Assembly (NCBI GenBank): GCA_017521565.1
Contig: JAFXCE010000002.1
Span: 1-64,000, forward strand
Length of the DNA stretch: 64,000 nucleotides
Source: Clostridia bacterium
GTDB taxonomy: Bacteria; Bacillota; Clostridia; Christensenellales; Aristaeellaceae
Direction of reading: 5' to 3'
Shown here: one piece after another, positions 32,355-40,909 of the stretch
Layout of the letters: every line of letters starts with the position of its first letter
Position numbering within the stretch: position 1 is the first letter of the stretch
Notes under the pieces: generated by a model
What the model was told of the DNA's origin: nothing
The model's input: only the letters and a program-made list of their open reading frames with translations
The model's database searches: none
Made by a program: the position numbers and the translations under genes

Positions 32355-32433
32355 GACAGGCTGGTGGACGGGGGAACCTTTTTCCCGCCGCGACCGATTT
32401 GATTTTCGTTCTATTGAAGCTTTATATCCCCCT

Positions 32434-32460
32434 ATGTAGGGGAGGGGCTCTGCTCCTCCC
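32434..32460. repeat. REP-like palindrome, copy 3
   Basis: Nearly identical to the 14932 copy in the same orientation (GTAGGGGAGGGGCTCTGCT core). It lies between rsmG and the BofC-like gene. The rest of 32355-32539 shows only AT-rich sequence. Confidence 0.8.
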
Positions 32461-32539
32461 AAAGGCAATCAAAGAAAAATTTACCCTCATTTCTTTTTCA
32501 AAAGCAGCGCACACTGTGATGGAAAAGGAGATGAGGGTT

Positions 32540-33190
32540 TTGTTTTCGGAATTCTTGGGCAGACCGTATCGTTTTTTGATTATGGCGGGCGTTCTGGCGG
32601 CGCTTTTGTGCCTGTTCCCTGCGAGGGTGGAGGAACCGCAGGAGATGAAGATGGAAGAGCAGAACGTCGCTTCTGCGCAGACGGAAATCGGCGCTGCGCC
32701 TGTAGAGACGCTGTTTCCGCAGGGAACGAACACGCCGGTTCTGCCCGGGCTGCCTGCCGGCGCGGATCTCTCCGAGCGCACGGGCAGCGGATGCTACCTG
32801 CACAGGACGCTGTATTATGCGCCCTGCGGGCACAGCGTACAGCGCAGGGATAAGATGCCCGCTCAGCTTGTCGGCCTCTCTCGCGAAGCGCTCGAGGCGC
32901 AGATTGCCGGGGTGATTCCCGGCGCGGCGGTAACGGGCTTTTCCGCGTCGGAGGTGGATATTGCGCTCAGCACGGAGATTCCCTGTCCGCTGCACTGGGT
33001 GCTGCGCGGCGGGGAGGACGGCATGCTTGTCGTGATGCAGAATGTAAGCGGGGAAGCGCTTGAGGTGGTGCGAAAGACGGAGGTATTCACGCGGGACGCG
33101 CCGGAGGACGATCTTGCGGCGCTGCTTCAGGGAAGAATGTTTGACGATGTGCAGGCGCTTGAGGGATATCTGGAGAGCCTGAGCAGCTGA
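32540..33190 (+). CDS. BofC C-terminal-domain-like membrane protein
   Basis: A 216-residue protein with an N-terminal hydrophobic helix (about residues 12-28) followed by an outside domain. The stretch CYLHRTLYYAPCGHSVQRR, the repeated two-domain pattern and CPLHWVLRGGEDGMLVVMQN resemble BofC-like proteins of spore formers, which modulate a forespore signalling protease; this is family knowledge and the match is not certain. Start: AAGGAG at 32525-32530 is 9 bases before this TTG; an ATG at 32519 lacks a site. A likely single-gene unit. Confidence 0.6.
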   Translation: MFSEFLGRPYRFLIMAGVLAALLCLFPARVEEPQEMKMEEQNVASAQTEIGAAPVETLFPQGTNTPVLPGLPAGADLSERTGSGCYLHRTLYYAPCGHSVQRRDKMPAQLVGLSREALEAQIAGVIPGAAVTGFSASEVDIALSTEIPCPLHWVLRGGEDGMLVVMQNVSGEALEVVRKTEVFTRDAPEDDLAALLQGRMFDDVQALEGYLESLSS

Positions 33191-33270
33191 AAAGGATTAT
33201 CTCATGGTATAAGGGAAACCGCGCAAAGTGACATTTGGGACATGCAGGCGTATCGTTGAACGGTTATCTG

Positions 33271-33299
33271 TTGAGAAGCAATCCGCACCCTGATAAAAT
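33271..33299 (+). promoter_or_regulatory. Promoter of the TetR regulator
   Basis: TTGAGA (33271-33276), 17 bases, TAAAAT (33294-33299). Confidence 0.55.
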
Positions 33300-33373
33300 C
33301 ATACCATCGACAGAAATGGAATGCGGGATGATCGTATATCTCTCAGCATGACATCGTACAGGGAGGAAACGCG

Positions 33374-33958
33374 ATGCGCATCGTCAAGAAACCGGAGGAA
33401 CGCAAGGCGGAAATGGTGGCCGCTGCGTCGAAACTGTTTGCACAGCAGGGCTTTGTGAAAACGTCCGTAGCGGAGATTGTGACCGCGGTGGATGTGGCCA
33501 AGGGACTGTTTTATTATTATTTTACGACGAAGGATGACATGGTCAAGGCCGTCGTGGAAGGGTATTGCAGCTATCTGGGCGCACAGGCGCAGGAGATTGC
33601 CGAAGGCGAGGGCACGGCAAAGGAGAAGCTTCTGCGGCTGAAGCAGCATGATATGTGGGCGGAGTGCTTCACCCAGCCGATGCTGGCGGATCTGTGCCTG
33701 CCGCAGCATGCGGCGCTGTACAGCGATATGTGCGACCGGGTGGTCAATCACATTGGCCCAGCCCTTCACCTGATTGCTGCGCAGGCGATGCGCGAGCGCG
33801 GCATGGACGACGCGCATGCGCAGCAGATGTCCGGCGTGATGCTGTACGGCGTGCTGATGATGGCGCGCCGGGGGAATATGAGCATGGAAGGCGCGGCGGA
33901 GATGTTTTCCCGCATGACGGGCCTGGACTCCCTTGCCAATGCGGCAGAGCATGGCTGA
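33374..33958 (+). CDS. TetR/AcrR family regulator
   Basis: A 194-residue repressor. The N-terminal helix-turn-helix domain is clear (RKAEMVAAASKLFAQQGFVKTSVAEIVTAVDVAKGLFYYYFTTKDDMVKAV, residues about 10-60). The C-terminal ligand domain is typical in length but has no recognisable ligand. GGAGG lies 6 bases before the ATG. It is followed by a terminator and then by the secreted reductase gene, which it might control; no operator was identified at that promoter. Confidence 0.92.
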   Translation: MRIVKKPEERKAEMVAAASKLFAQQGFVKTSVAEIVTAVDVAKGLFYYYFTTKDDMVKAVVEGYCSYLGAQAQEIAEGEGTAKEKLLRLKQHDMWAECFTQPMLADLCLPQHAALYSDMCDRVVNHIGPALHLIAAQAMRERGMDDAHAQQMSGVMLYGVLMMARRGNMSMEGAAEMFSRMTGLDSLANAAEHG

Positions 33959-34011
33959 AACGGCGCAGAGCAAGACGCTTTCATATAGATACCTCCTCTT
34001 CTCTTACAGGG

Positions 34012-34041
34012 AAACCGCTGCAGACGCTGCAGCGGTTTTTC
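34012..34041 (+). terminator. Terminator after the TetR gene
   Basis: AAACCGCTGCAG pairs perfectly with CTGCAGCGGTTT around the loop ACG, followed by T5-C-T. Confidence 0.92.
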
Positions 34042-34102
34042 TGCGTCCGCCCGGGGCAGGTGTGAAGCATATACAGAAAAAAATGAAAAAAGAGGAAAGT
34101 GA

Positions 34103-34131
34103 TTGACAATGCATTCACAAAATTATACAAT
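34103..34131 (+). promoter_or_regulatory. Strong promoter of the secreted reductase
   Basis: TTGACA (34103-34108), 17 bases, TACAAT (34126-34131). The long open frame that begins at 34103 uses this -35 box as its TTG start and is therefore rejected. Confidence 0.82.
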
Positions 34132-34165
34132 AGGATGGACTTGCAAGAAGGAGGTATTTTTCATC

Positions 34166-36004
34166 ATGAAAAAGCTTGCATCGATTATTCTTTCCATGCT
34201 GATGATCGTCAGCATGATCGCCGGCGTGTCCGCGGAGACCTTTACCGGCGAGGACGCGGGCATTGGCCCGGTCACCGTTACCCTGACTGTTGAGGACGGC
34301 AAGATCACCGCCGCCGAAGTTACCGGCGAAGGCGAGACCAAGGGCTTTGGCTATGAGCCGATCTACGAAGGCAAGTATGCCGAGGCGATCGTGGCTGCCC
34401 AGGGCGCTGATATTGACGTGATCTCCGGCGTGACCGTGACCAGCAACGCTGTTATCGCGGCCACCGAGGAAGCCATGATCGCGGCCGGCCTGATGGCTGC
34501 CGAGGTTGTGGTTGTTGAAGACGCGACCTGTGATGTCGTCGTCGTTGGCGCCGGCGGCGCTGGCATGGCTGCCGCTCTGCAGCTGGTTGACAGCGGCGTG
34601 GAGAGCGTCATCCTGCTGGAAAAGACCGGTTCTACCGGCGGCAACACCTCCCGCGCGACGGGCGGCATGAATGCTGCGAAGACCGCTGCGCAGGACGGCA
34701 ACGAGTGGAAGGACGCCACCACCGCTGCGGTTGAAAAGACCATCGCGGGCGCGAAGGCGAACTATCCGGAGCTGGCTGACCTGACCGCCAAGGTTGAGGA
34801 GCAGTTCAACGCCTACAAGGCGAACCCGACCGGCTACTTCGATTCCATCGAGCTGTTTGCGCTTGACACCATGGTTGGCGGCAAGGGCATCAACAACCTG
34901 GATCTGGTCATGACCATGGTCAACGGCTCTGCCGAGGCCATCGACTGGCTGGCGACCAAGAACGCGAACCTCGTGTCCGTCGGTTCCTTCGGCGGCGCGT
35001 CCGTTATGCGTATCCACCGCGCCCTGACCGCTGAGGGCAAGACCACTCCGGTCGGCGCGTACCTCGTCAAGACCCTGACTGCTGAGGTCGGCAACGTTGA
35101 GAAGATCGACCTGCGCATGAACACCGCCGCGACCGAGCTCATCGTCACCGATGGCAAGGTGACCGGCGTGAAGGTTACCTCTGAGAATGGCGACTACACC
35201 ATCAACGCCAAGGCGGTCATCCTGGCCTCCGGCGGCTTCGGTGCGGACCTTGAGCGCGTTGCGGCTTATCAGCCGAACCTCGAGGGCTTCGTGACCACCA
35301 ACTCCACCGGCATCACCGGCGACGGCATCGACATGGCCGTGGCCATCGGCGCGGCGACCGTGGATATGGAGCAGATCCAGATCCATCCGTCCGTCTACAC
35401 CGCCACCTCCGCTCTGATCACCGAAGGCATCCGCGGCGACGGCGCGATCCTGGTCAACCAGGGCGGCAAGCGCTTCGTCAACGAGCTGGAGACCCGTGAC
35501 GTCGTGTCCGCTGCTGAGCTCGCTCAGGAGGGCGGCTACGCCTGGACTGTCGTCGATCAGAAGATGATGGACGCTTCCTCCACCTACAACGGCTACTACA
35601 CCAAGGGCTTCGCTGTGATGGGCAACACCATCGAGGAGCTGGCTGCTGCGATGGGCACCGATGCGGCTGTCCTGACCGAGACCCTGAACACCTGGAATGC
35701 GGCTGTTGCGGCTCAGTCTGACGCTGAGTTCGGCCGTATGTCCTTCGCTAACCCGCTGGATACCGCTCCGTACTACGCTGTGAAGGTTGCCCCGGGCATC
35801 CATCACACCATGGGCGGCGTCGCGATCAACACCGCGGCTGAGGTTCTGACCGAGGCTGGCGAGGCGATCCCGGGCCTGTATGCGGCTGGCGAAGTCACCG
35901 GCGGCGTGCACGGTGCGAACCGCCTGGGCGGCAACGCCGTTTGCGATATCATCGTTTACGGCCGTATCGCGGCTCAGAACGCTGCTGCGTACATCGCGAA
36001 GTAA
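34166..36004 (+). CDS. Secreted FMN/FAD-dependent reductase (fumarate reductase flavoprotein-like)
   Basis: A 612-residue exported flavoprotein. Signal peptide about 1-23 (MKKLASIILSMLMIVSMIAG, cleavage near VSA-ET). An FMN-binding domain (25-110) has DVISGVT (84-90), like the Thr/Ser site that ApbE flavinylates. The FAD domain begins VVVVGAGGAGMAAAL (124-138). Fumarate-reductase-type active-site blocks: GGKRFVNELETRD (the Arg that serves as proton donor), GIHHTMGG (His) and GANRLGG (Arg). No heme-binding CxxCH, so electrons must come another way. Known relatives reduce fumarate, urocanate, acrylate or similar at the cell surface. Codon choice (GCT, GTT, ACC, GGC) is like ackA and suggests high expression. 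AGGAGG precedes the ATG. Substrate not determinable. Confidence 0.9.
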   Translation: MKKLASIILSMLMIVSMIAGVSAETFTGEDAGIGPVTVTLTVEDGKITAAEVTGEGETKGFGYEPIYEGKYAEAIVAAQGADIDVISGVTVTSNAVIAATEEAMIAAGLMAAEVVVVEDATCDVVVVGAGGAGMAAALQLVDSGVESVILLEKTGSTGGNTSRATGGMNAAKTAAQDGNEWKDATTAAVEKTIAGAKANYPELADLTAKVEEQFNAYKANPTGYFDSIELFALDTMVGGKGINNLDLVMTMVNGSAEAIDWLATKNANLVSVGSFGGASVMRIHRALTAEGKTTPVGAYLVKTLTAEVGNVEKIDLRMNTAATELIVTDGKVTGVKVTSENGDYTINAKAVILASGGFGADLERVAAYQPNLEGFVTTNSTGITGDGIDMAVAIGAATVDMEQIQIHPSVYTATSALITEGIRGDGAILVNQGGKRFVNELETRDVVSAAELAQEGGYAWTVVDQKMMDASSTYNGYYTKGFAVMGNTIEELAAAMGTDAAVLTETLNTWNAAVAAQSDAEFGRMSFANPLDTAPYYAVKVAPGIHHTMGGVAINTAAEVLTEAGEAIPGLYAAGEVTGGVHGANRLGGNAVCDIIVYGRIAAQNAAAYIAK

Positions 36005-36023
36005 TTCGCCGTATATGCATAAC

Positions 36024-36053
36024 GACCCCGCAGCTTCGGCTGCGGGGTTTTTG
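36024..36053 (+). terminator. Terminator of the secreted reductase
   Basis: CCCCGCAGC and GCTGCGGGG around the loop TTCG, followed by T5. Confidence 0.93.
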
Positions 36054-36164
36054 CTCTTGTGTGCCTGTTTGACGCATGCTATAATGCAGGCAGAAGAAAT
36101 GCGACAGGCCGCAAAAAAATCAGAAGAAACAAAATCAGAAGAAAACAGAAAGCGAGGTATCCCG

Positions 36165-36599
36165 ATGCTCAAAGGAATTTCTCCGATTCTCAGCCCCGAA
36201 CTGCTCAAAATCATTGCCGAAATGGGTCACGGCGACGAACTCGTGATTTCTGACGGCAACTTTCCCGGAACGTCCATTGGCAAACGCTGCGTCCGCTGCG
36301 ACGGACATGGCGCGGCAGAGGTGATGAAGGCTGTCGTACAGCTGTTCCCGCTGGATGATTTTGTGAAAAAGCCCATGGCCGTGATGGAAGTGCCGGACGG
36401 CATGTTTGAAGGAAACAAGGCGCCCATCTGGGAAAAGTTCCGCGAGGCGGCCGATCTGGACATGCCCAGCGCAGAGTTTGACATGATGGAGCACGATGCG
36501 TTCATCGAGCGCGCAAGAAACGCCTACGCCGTCGTGCAGACGGGCGAAACGGCGCTCTACGGCAACATCATTATCCGCAAGGGCGTTGTAAGACTGTAA
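36165..36599 (+). CDS. RbsD/FucU family sugar mutarotase
   Basis: A 144-residue protein of the RbsD/FucU family, which interconverts anomers of ribose or fucose. Family blocks: LSPELLKIIAEMGHGDELVISDGNFP (His and Asp of the active site), CDGHGAAEVMKAVVQLFPLD, and the C-terminal TGETALYGNIIIRKGV with the Tyr. FucU-like because of YGNIII. GAGG lies 8 bases before this ATG; the longer frame runs from the preceding gene and is rejected. No sugar transporter or kinase is adjacent. Confidence 0.88.
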   Translation: MLKGISPILSPELLKIIAEMGHGDELVISDGNFPGTSIGKRCVRCDGHGAAEVMKAVVQLFPLDDFVKKPMAVMEVPDGMFEGNKAPIWEKFREAADLDMPSAEFDMMEHDAFIERARNAYAVVQTGETALYGNIIIRKGVVRL

Positions 36600-36608
36600 A
36601 ATATGAAA

Positions 36609-36647
36609 AGCTGCGCATCTGCTGAAGGTGCGCAGTTTTGCTTTTTT
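36609..36647 (+). terminator. Terminator of the FucU-like gene
   Basis: CTGCGCA (36611-36617) pairs with TGCGCAG (36629-36635), followed by TTTT-GC-TTTTTT. Confidence 0.8.
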
Positions 36648-36683
36648 GGGAAAAGAATCTGAATCACAGACCTCAGAGCAGAC

Positions 36684-36712
36684 AAAAACCCCTCCGGTTT
36701 CCCGGAGGGGCT
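36684..36712 (-). terminator. Terminator of glgP
   Basis: On the minus strand CCCCTCCGG, loop GAAA, CCGGAGGGG, then T5. It lies 19 bases past the glgP stop. Confidence 0.92.
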
Positions 36713-36730
36713 GCATAGATGAAATCAATC

Positions 36731-39196
36731 TTAGTTCTTCTTGGTCAGGGTCGGCAGATGCCAGATCAGATCATTATACTCCTGAATGGTGCGGTCGGAG
36801 GAGAACACGCCGGACTTGGCAACGTTGATGATCTCCTTCTTGGTCCACGCCTTGGTGTTCAGGTAGTCGTTGCCCAGGCGGTTCTGCGCGGCCTGATAGG
36901 AGCCGAAGTCCTTAAGCACGAGATACGGATCGGCGAGGCCGCCATTGTCGGAGAAGACGAGGGCGCGGAAGAGGCCTTCGAACATCTTCGGGTTATCCGG
37001 GGTCAGGCTGCCGTCGAAGAGCATGTTGAGCGCACGGCGCAGCTCAGCATTGGTCTCGTAGATATCCAGGCTGCGGTAGGTGCCGGCCGCGTAGAGCGCC
37101 TCGACTTCCTTGGAGCGCATGCCGAAGATATAGCAGTTCTCCTCGCCCACCAGCTCGGCGATCTCAACGTTCGCGCCGTCGAGGGTACCGATGGTCACAG
37201 CGCCGTTCATCATGAACTTCATGTTGCCGGTGCCGGAGGCCTCCTTGGAGGCGGTGGACAGCTGCTCGCTGACCTCGGAAGCCGGCATGAGCATCTCCGC
37301 GGTGGAGACGTTGTAGTTCTGCAGGAAGGCGATCTTGATCATCTTGCTCGCGCGCGGATGCTTGGCGATCTTGTCGGCGAGCACGTTGATGAAGTGGATG
37401 ATCTCCTTCGCACGGCGGTAGCCCGGGGCGGCCTTCGCGCCGAAGATGAAGGTGCGCGGCGCCATGGTGTAGTTCGGATCGTCGCAGATGCGGTTGTAGA
37501 GGACAAGGATGTGCAGCGCGTTGAGCAGCTGACGCTTGTACTCATGCAGACGCTTGACCTGCACGTCGAACATGGTGTCCGGATTGAGCTCCAGACCCTG
37601 ATGGCGGTTGATCCAGCGGGAGAAACGCGCCTTGTTCTCGTACTTGATCTTGGCAAAAGCCTCCTGGAAGGCGGCGTCATCCGCCAGCGGGAGCAGCTTT
37701 TCAAGCTCCATGGTGTCCTTGCGCCAGCCCTGGCCGATGGACTCATCCAGCAGGGCAGAGAGGGCCGGGTTGGCCAGCATCAGCCAGCGGCGCGGGGTGA
37801 TGCCGTTGGTGATGGCGCAGAACTTCTCCGGCATGAGCTTGTAGTAGTCAGAGAAGGTGGAGCGCTTGAGGATGTCGCCGTGCAGCTGGGAAACGCCGTT
37901 GACAGCGTGACTGTAGGCGATGCACATGTTGGCCATGTGCGCCTGATCATAAGCAAGGATGGCCATGTGACCGATGCGGTCCCACTCGCCCGGGAAGCGG
38001 TCAAACAGCTTCTGGCACAGGCGGCGGTTGAGCTCCTGCATGATCTGATAGATACGCGGCAGGGTCTCGCGCATCATGTTCTCCGGCCACTTCTCCAGGG
38101 CCTCGGCCATGATGGTGTGGTTGGTGTAGGCGACGGTGCCCTGAACGATGCGCTCGGAAACCTCCCACGGCAGGTGCTCCTCGTCCACCAGGATGCGCAT
38201 CAGCTCCGGAATGACCATCGCCGGGTGCGTATCGTTGATGTGGAAGGCGACCTTCTCCGGCAGCTGGCTCATGTTGTTGCCATGCACGCGCTTGAAGTCC
38301 TTGATGGCGTACTGCAGCGTGGAGGAGACGAGGAAGTACTCCTGCATCAGGCGCAGCTTCTTGCCGTTGTAGGTGTTGTCTTCCGGATAGAGAACCTTGG
38401 AAATCTGCGCGGCGATGGAGTCGCTCTCCTCGGTGGAGCCGTTATAGTCGCCGGCGGAGAACTTCTGCAGGTTGAAGTTCTTGGGCAGAACGGCGCTCCA
38501 CATGCGCAGGCGGTCGACGACCTCGTTGTTGTAGCCGACGATCGGCAGATCATACGGCACAGCGATGACGTCCTCGGTGTTGGTCAGGGAGACATAGTGC
38601 TTGCCGCCCATCCAGTTTTCCTCGATCTGACCGCCGAAACGGACGGTCACGGCGTCGCGCTGGGTCGGAATCTCCCACGCGTTGCCGTAGGTCAGCCACT
38701 CATCCGGCACCTCAACCTGCTGGCCGTCGACGATACGCTGACGGAACAGGCCGTATTCGTAGCGGATGGTGCAGCCCATGGCCGGCAGATCCAGCGTAGC
38801 CAGAGAGTCAAGGAAGCAGGCAGCCAGACGGCCCAGGCCGCCGTTGCCCAGCGCCGGTTCCGGCTCCTCGTGCAGCACGCCGCGCAGCGTCAGGCCCAGC
38901 TCATTGAACGCATCTTCATACTCCTTGGTGGAGCAGAGGTTGAGCAGGTTGTTGTGCAGCCAGCGGCCGGTGAGGAACTCGATGGAGAGGTAGTAAAGGC
39001 GCTTGGCCTTGCTCTCGCGGCGGGCTTCCTTCTCAAAGCGCCACTTCAGCATGATCTGGTCGCGGACGGTACCGGCTACAGCAGCGTAGATCTGCTTCGG
39101 GGTCGCTTCCTCAATGGTCGTGCCATAGTAGCGCAGCAGCTTGTTGAGGATGGACTCCTTGATCGTGTCCTTGTTGTATTCGGTGAACAGAGGCAT
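36731..39196 (-). CDS. glgP: Glycogen/maltodextrin phosphorylase
   Basis: PLP enzyme that releases glucose 1-phosphate from alpha-1,4-glucans. Seen in 821 residues: the N-terminal blocks RRLYYLSIEFLTGRW-type (KRLYYLSIEFLTGR) and EPEPALGNGGLGRLAACFLDSLATL, and the PLP lysine Lys660 in EASGTGNMKFMMNGA, followed by GTLDGANVEI. Length is standard. Its own promoter and terminator make it a single-gene unit; no glgA, glgB or glgC is nearby. A very long open frame on the opposite strand (36719-39214) is a codon-bias shadow. Confidence 0.97.
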   Translation of the reverse strand: MPLFTEYNKDTIKESILNKLLRYYGTTIEEATPKQIYAAVAGTVRDQIMLKWRFEKEARRESKAKRLYYLSIEFLTGRWLHNNLLNLCSTKEYEDAFNELGLTLRGVLHEEPEPALGNGGLGRLAACFLDSLATLDLPAMGCTIRYEYGLFRQRIVDGQQVEVPDEWLTYGNAWEIPTQRDAVTVRFGGQIEENWMGGKHYVSLTNTEDVIAVPYDLPIVGYNNEVVDRLRMWSAVLPKNFNLQKFSAGDYNGSTEESDSIAAQISKVLYPEDNTYNGKKLRLMQEYFLVSSTLQYAIKDFKRVHGNNMSQLPEKVAFHINDTHPAMVIPELMRILVDEEHLPWEVSERIVQGTVAYTNHTIMAEALEKWPENMMRETLPRIYQIMQELNRRLCQKLFDRFPGEWDRIGHMAILAYDQAHMANMCIAYSHAVNGVSQLHGDILKRSTFSDYYKLMPEKFCAITNGITPRRWLMLANPALSALLDESIGQGWRKDTMELEKLLPLADDAAFQEAFAKIKYENKARFSRWINRHQGLELNPDTMFDVQVKRLHEYKRQLLNALHILVLYNRICDDPNYTMAPRTFIFGAKAAPGYRRAKEIIHFINVLADKIAKHPRASKMIKIAFLQNYNVSTAEMLMPASEVSEQLSTASKEASGTGNMKFMMNGAVTIGTLDGANVEIAELVGEENCYIFGMRSKEVEALYAAGTYRSLDIYETNAELRRALNMLFDGSLTPDNPKMFEGLFRALVFSDNGGLADPYLVLKDFGSYQAAQNRLGNDYLNTKAWTKKEIINVAKSGVFSSDRTIQEYNDLIWHLPTLTKKN

Positions 39197-39296
39197 AGGT
39201 TTAAACCCTCCTAAAGGTTTCAGCGCGGCGGTATCTCCGCGCTTTGTTTATGATTCTTCATCTATGCAAACGCCCGTTTAAGGGCAACCAGCGTCC

Positions 39297-39325
39297 ATTA
39301 TAGCATAGAAGAATTTGGGTGGCAA
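39297..39325 (-). promoter_or_regulatory. Promoter of glgP
   Basis: On the minus strand TTGCCA (39320-39325), 17 bases, TATAAT (39297-39302). The roughly 95-base leader contains the hairpin AGCGCGG/CCGCGCT (39222-39243). Confidence 0.8.
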
Positions 39326-39385
39326 GAAAAATCCTTGCAGAATAAGGATTATTTCGTTATTCTGCTCAGAAAACGGCACAATTAT

Positions 39386-39412
39386 CAAAAAAAGCGGCAA
39401 AAGCCGCCTTAA
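39386..39412 (-). terminator. Terminator of murA
   Basis: On the minus strand AAGGCGGC, loop TTTT, GCCGC then T7, 22 bases after the stop. Confidence 0.88.
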
Positions 39413-39433
39413 AAATGTTAAATTGTTCCGTGG

Positions 39434-40705
39434 TCAGTAGAAAACGCGGGAAATCTTCGCGCCGAGGGAGGAGAGCTTGTCCTCAAGATGCTCATAGCCA
39501 CGGTCGATAAAATGCGTGCCGGAGATTTCGGTGGTTCCCTGCGCCATAAGTCCCGCAACGACCAGCGCCGCGCCGGCGCGCAGGTCGCTTGCCTGAACCG
39601 CCGCGCCATGCAGCTGGGATACGCCCTCGATGATGGCCGTCTGCTCGAACAGGCGCACGCGCGCGCCCATGCGCTCCATCTCCATCAGATGGCGGAAGCG
39701 GGATTCAAAGATATTTTCAACCACGGTAGAGGTGCCCACCGACGTGCACAGCAGCGCGCTCATCGGCTGCTGCAGGTCGGTCGGGAAGCCCGGATAAACC
39801 TGCGTCTTGAATGTGACCGCGCGGTGCGCGCCATTGGAACGCACGCGGATGGAGTCGTCGCGCTCGTCTACGCGCGCGCCCATCTCCAGCAGCTTGGCGG
39901 TCAGCGCTTCCATGTGGGTCGGGATGCAGCCGGTGATGGTTACGTCGCCATGCGTTGCGGCGGCGGCGATCATCAGCGTGCCGGTCTCAATCTGATCCGG
40001 AATGACGGCGTAGGGGCGGCGGGCGCGCAGGCTTTGCATGCCGCGGATGCGGATGACGTCCGTGCCCGCGCCCTTGACCTTGCAGCCCATGGAGTTGAGG
40101 AAGTTCGCCGTATCGACGATATGCGGCTCCTTCGCCGCGTTGTAGATGGTGGTGGTGCCCTGCGCGCGGGAGGCGGCGAGCATGACGTTGATCGTGCCGC
40201 CGACCGTGACCATGTCCATAAACACGTCTCCGCCGGCAAGGCCTTCTTTCGCGCGGGCGACGACGGTGCCGCCGGGCGTTTCAACGTCTGCGCCGATCAT
40301 TCTCATGCCCTTGATGTGCTGGTCGATCGGGCGGCGGCCGATGTTGCAGCCGCCGGGCAGCGGAACGGACGCCTCGCCAAAGCGCGCCAGCAGCGCGCCA
40401 ATATAATAGGAAGAGGCGCGCATCCTGCGGCAAAGCTCCAGCGGTACGTCTGTACGGTTGATCGTGCTGGCGTCCACTTCCATGACGCCTGCTTTGGGAT
40501 CCCAATTGACCTTTGCGCCCAGATGCTGCAGCGTTTCCACCGAAACGTGAACGTCCTCGATGCTCGGCAGGTTCTCAATCACGCAGGGCGTTTCGCTCAG
40601 GATCGCAGCCGGAATAATGGCGACGGCGGTGTTCTTGCCGCCGCTTACGCGGACGGTACCTTCCAGCCGCTGCCCACCGGTAATGAGCATTCTTTCTTCT
40701 GCCAT
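39434..40705 (-). CDS. murA: UDP-N-acetylglucosamine 1-carboxyvinyltransferase
   Basis: First committed step of peptidoglycan synthesis: transfers enolpyruvate from PEP to UDP-GlcNAc. Seen in 423 residues: Lys24 in RVSGGKNTA, the PEP-binding Cys120 in LPGGCNIGRRPIDQH (the fosfomycin-sensitive form), and the C-terminal repeat of the inside-out barrel fold ending IDRGYEHLEDKLSSLGAKISRV. AGGAGG is 6 bases before this ATG; the 63 extra bases of upstream frame contain the promoter and are rejected. Single-gene unit. Confidence 0.96.
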   Translation of the reverse strand: MAEERMLITGGQRLEGTVRVSGGKNTAVAIIPAAILSETPCVIENLPSIEDVHVSVETLQHLGAKVNWDPKAGVMEVDASTINRTDVPLELCRRMRASSYYIGALLARFGEASVPLPGGCNIGRRPIDQHIKGMRMIGADVETPGGTVVARAKEGLAGGDVFMDMVTVGGTINVMLAASRAQGTTTIYNAAKEPHIVDTANFLNSMGCKVKGAGTDVIRIRGMQSLRARRPYAVIPDQIETGTLMIAAAATHGDVTITGCIPTHMEALTAKLLEMGARVDERDDSIRVRSNGAHRAVTFKTQVYPGFPTDLQQPMSALLCTSVGTSTVVENIFESRFRHLMEMERMGARVRLFEQTAIIEGVSQLHGAAVQASDLRAGAALVVAGLMAQGTTEISGTHFIDRGYEHLEDKLSSLGAKISRVFY

Positions 40706-40759
40706 GCGTGTCCTCCTCTTCCCCCGTTTGGGGGACAATAAGCGTAGTTTAACGCATAT

Positions 40760-40788
40760 ATTATACACGGACAGCGTCTCTTTGGCAA
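40760..40788 (-). promoter_or_regulatory. Promoter of murA
   Basis: On the minus strand TTGCCA (40783-40788), 17 bases, TATAAT (40760-40765). Confidence 0.82.
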
Positions 40789-40835
40789 GCGGGAACGCAG
40801 GATGACAGAAAATACAGGGATGGACAGGCAGGATT

Positions 40836-40864
40836 GACAGAAGAAAGGGACGGCACTATAATTT
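40836..40864 (+). promoter_or_regulatory. Full-consensus promoter of the second secreted transglutaminase-like gene
   Basis: TTGACA (40836-40841), 17 bases, TATAAT (40859-40864), 46 bases before the start. Confidence 0.88.
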
Positions 40865-40909
40865 ATAATAACAATAGGATTTTAAGCAAAAGCGTAAAGA
40901 GGGATGTTT

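Noticed and set aside
34115..36214. Very long open frame (699 codons) opposite the secreted reductase
   Set aside because: It is the GC-biased shadow of a strongly supported gene, lacks a ribosome site, and its product is low-complexity with no domain.
36719..39214. Very long open frame (831 codons) opposite glgP
   Set aside because: Same reason: a third-position-bias mirror of a well supported gene, repetitive Val/Leu/Asp/His composition, no start signal.
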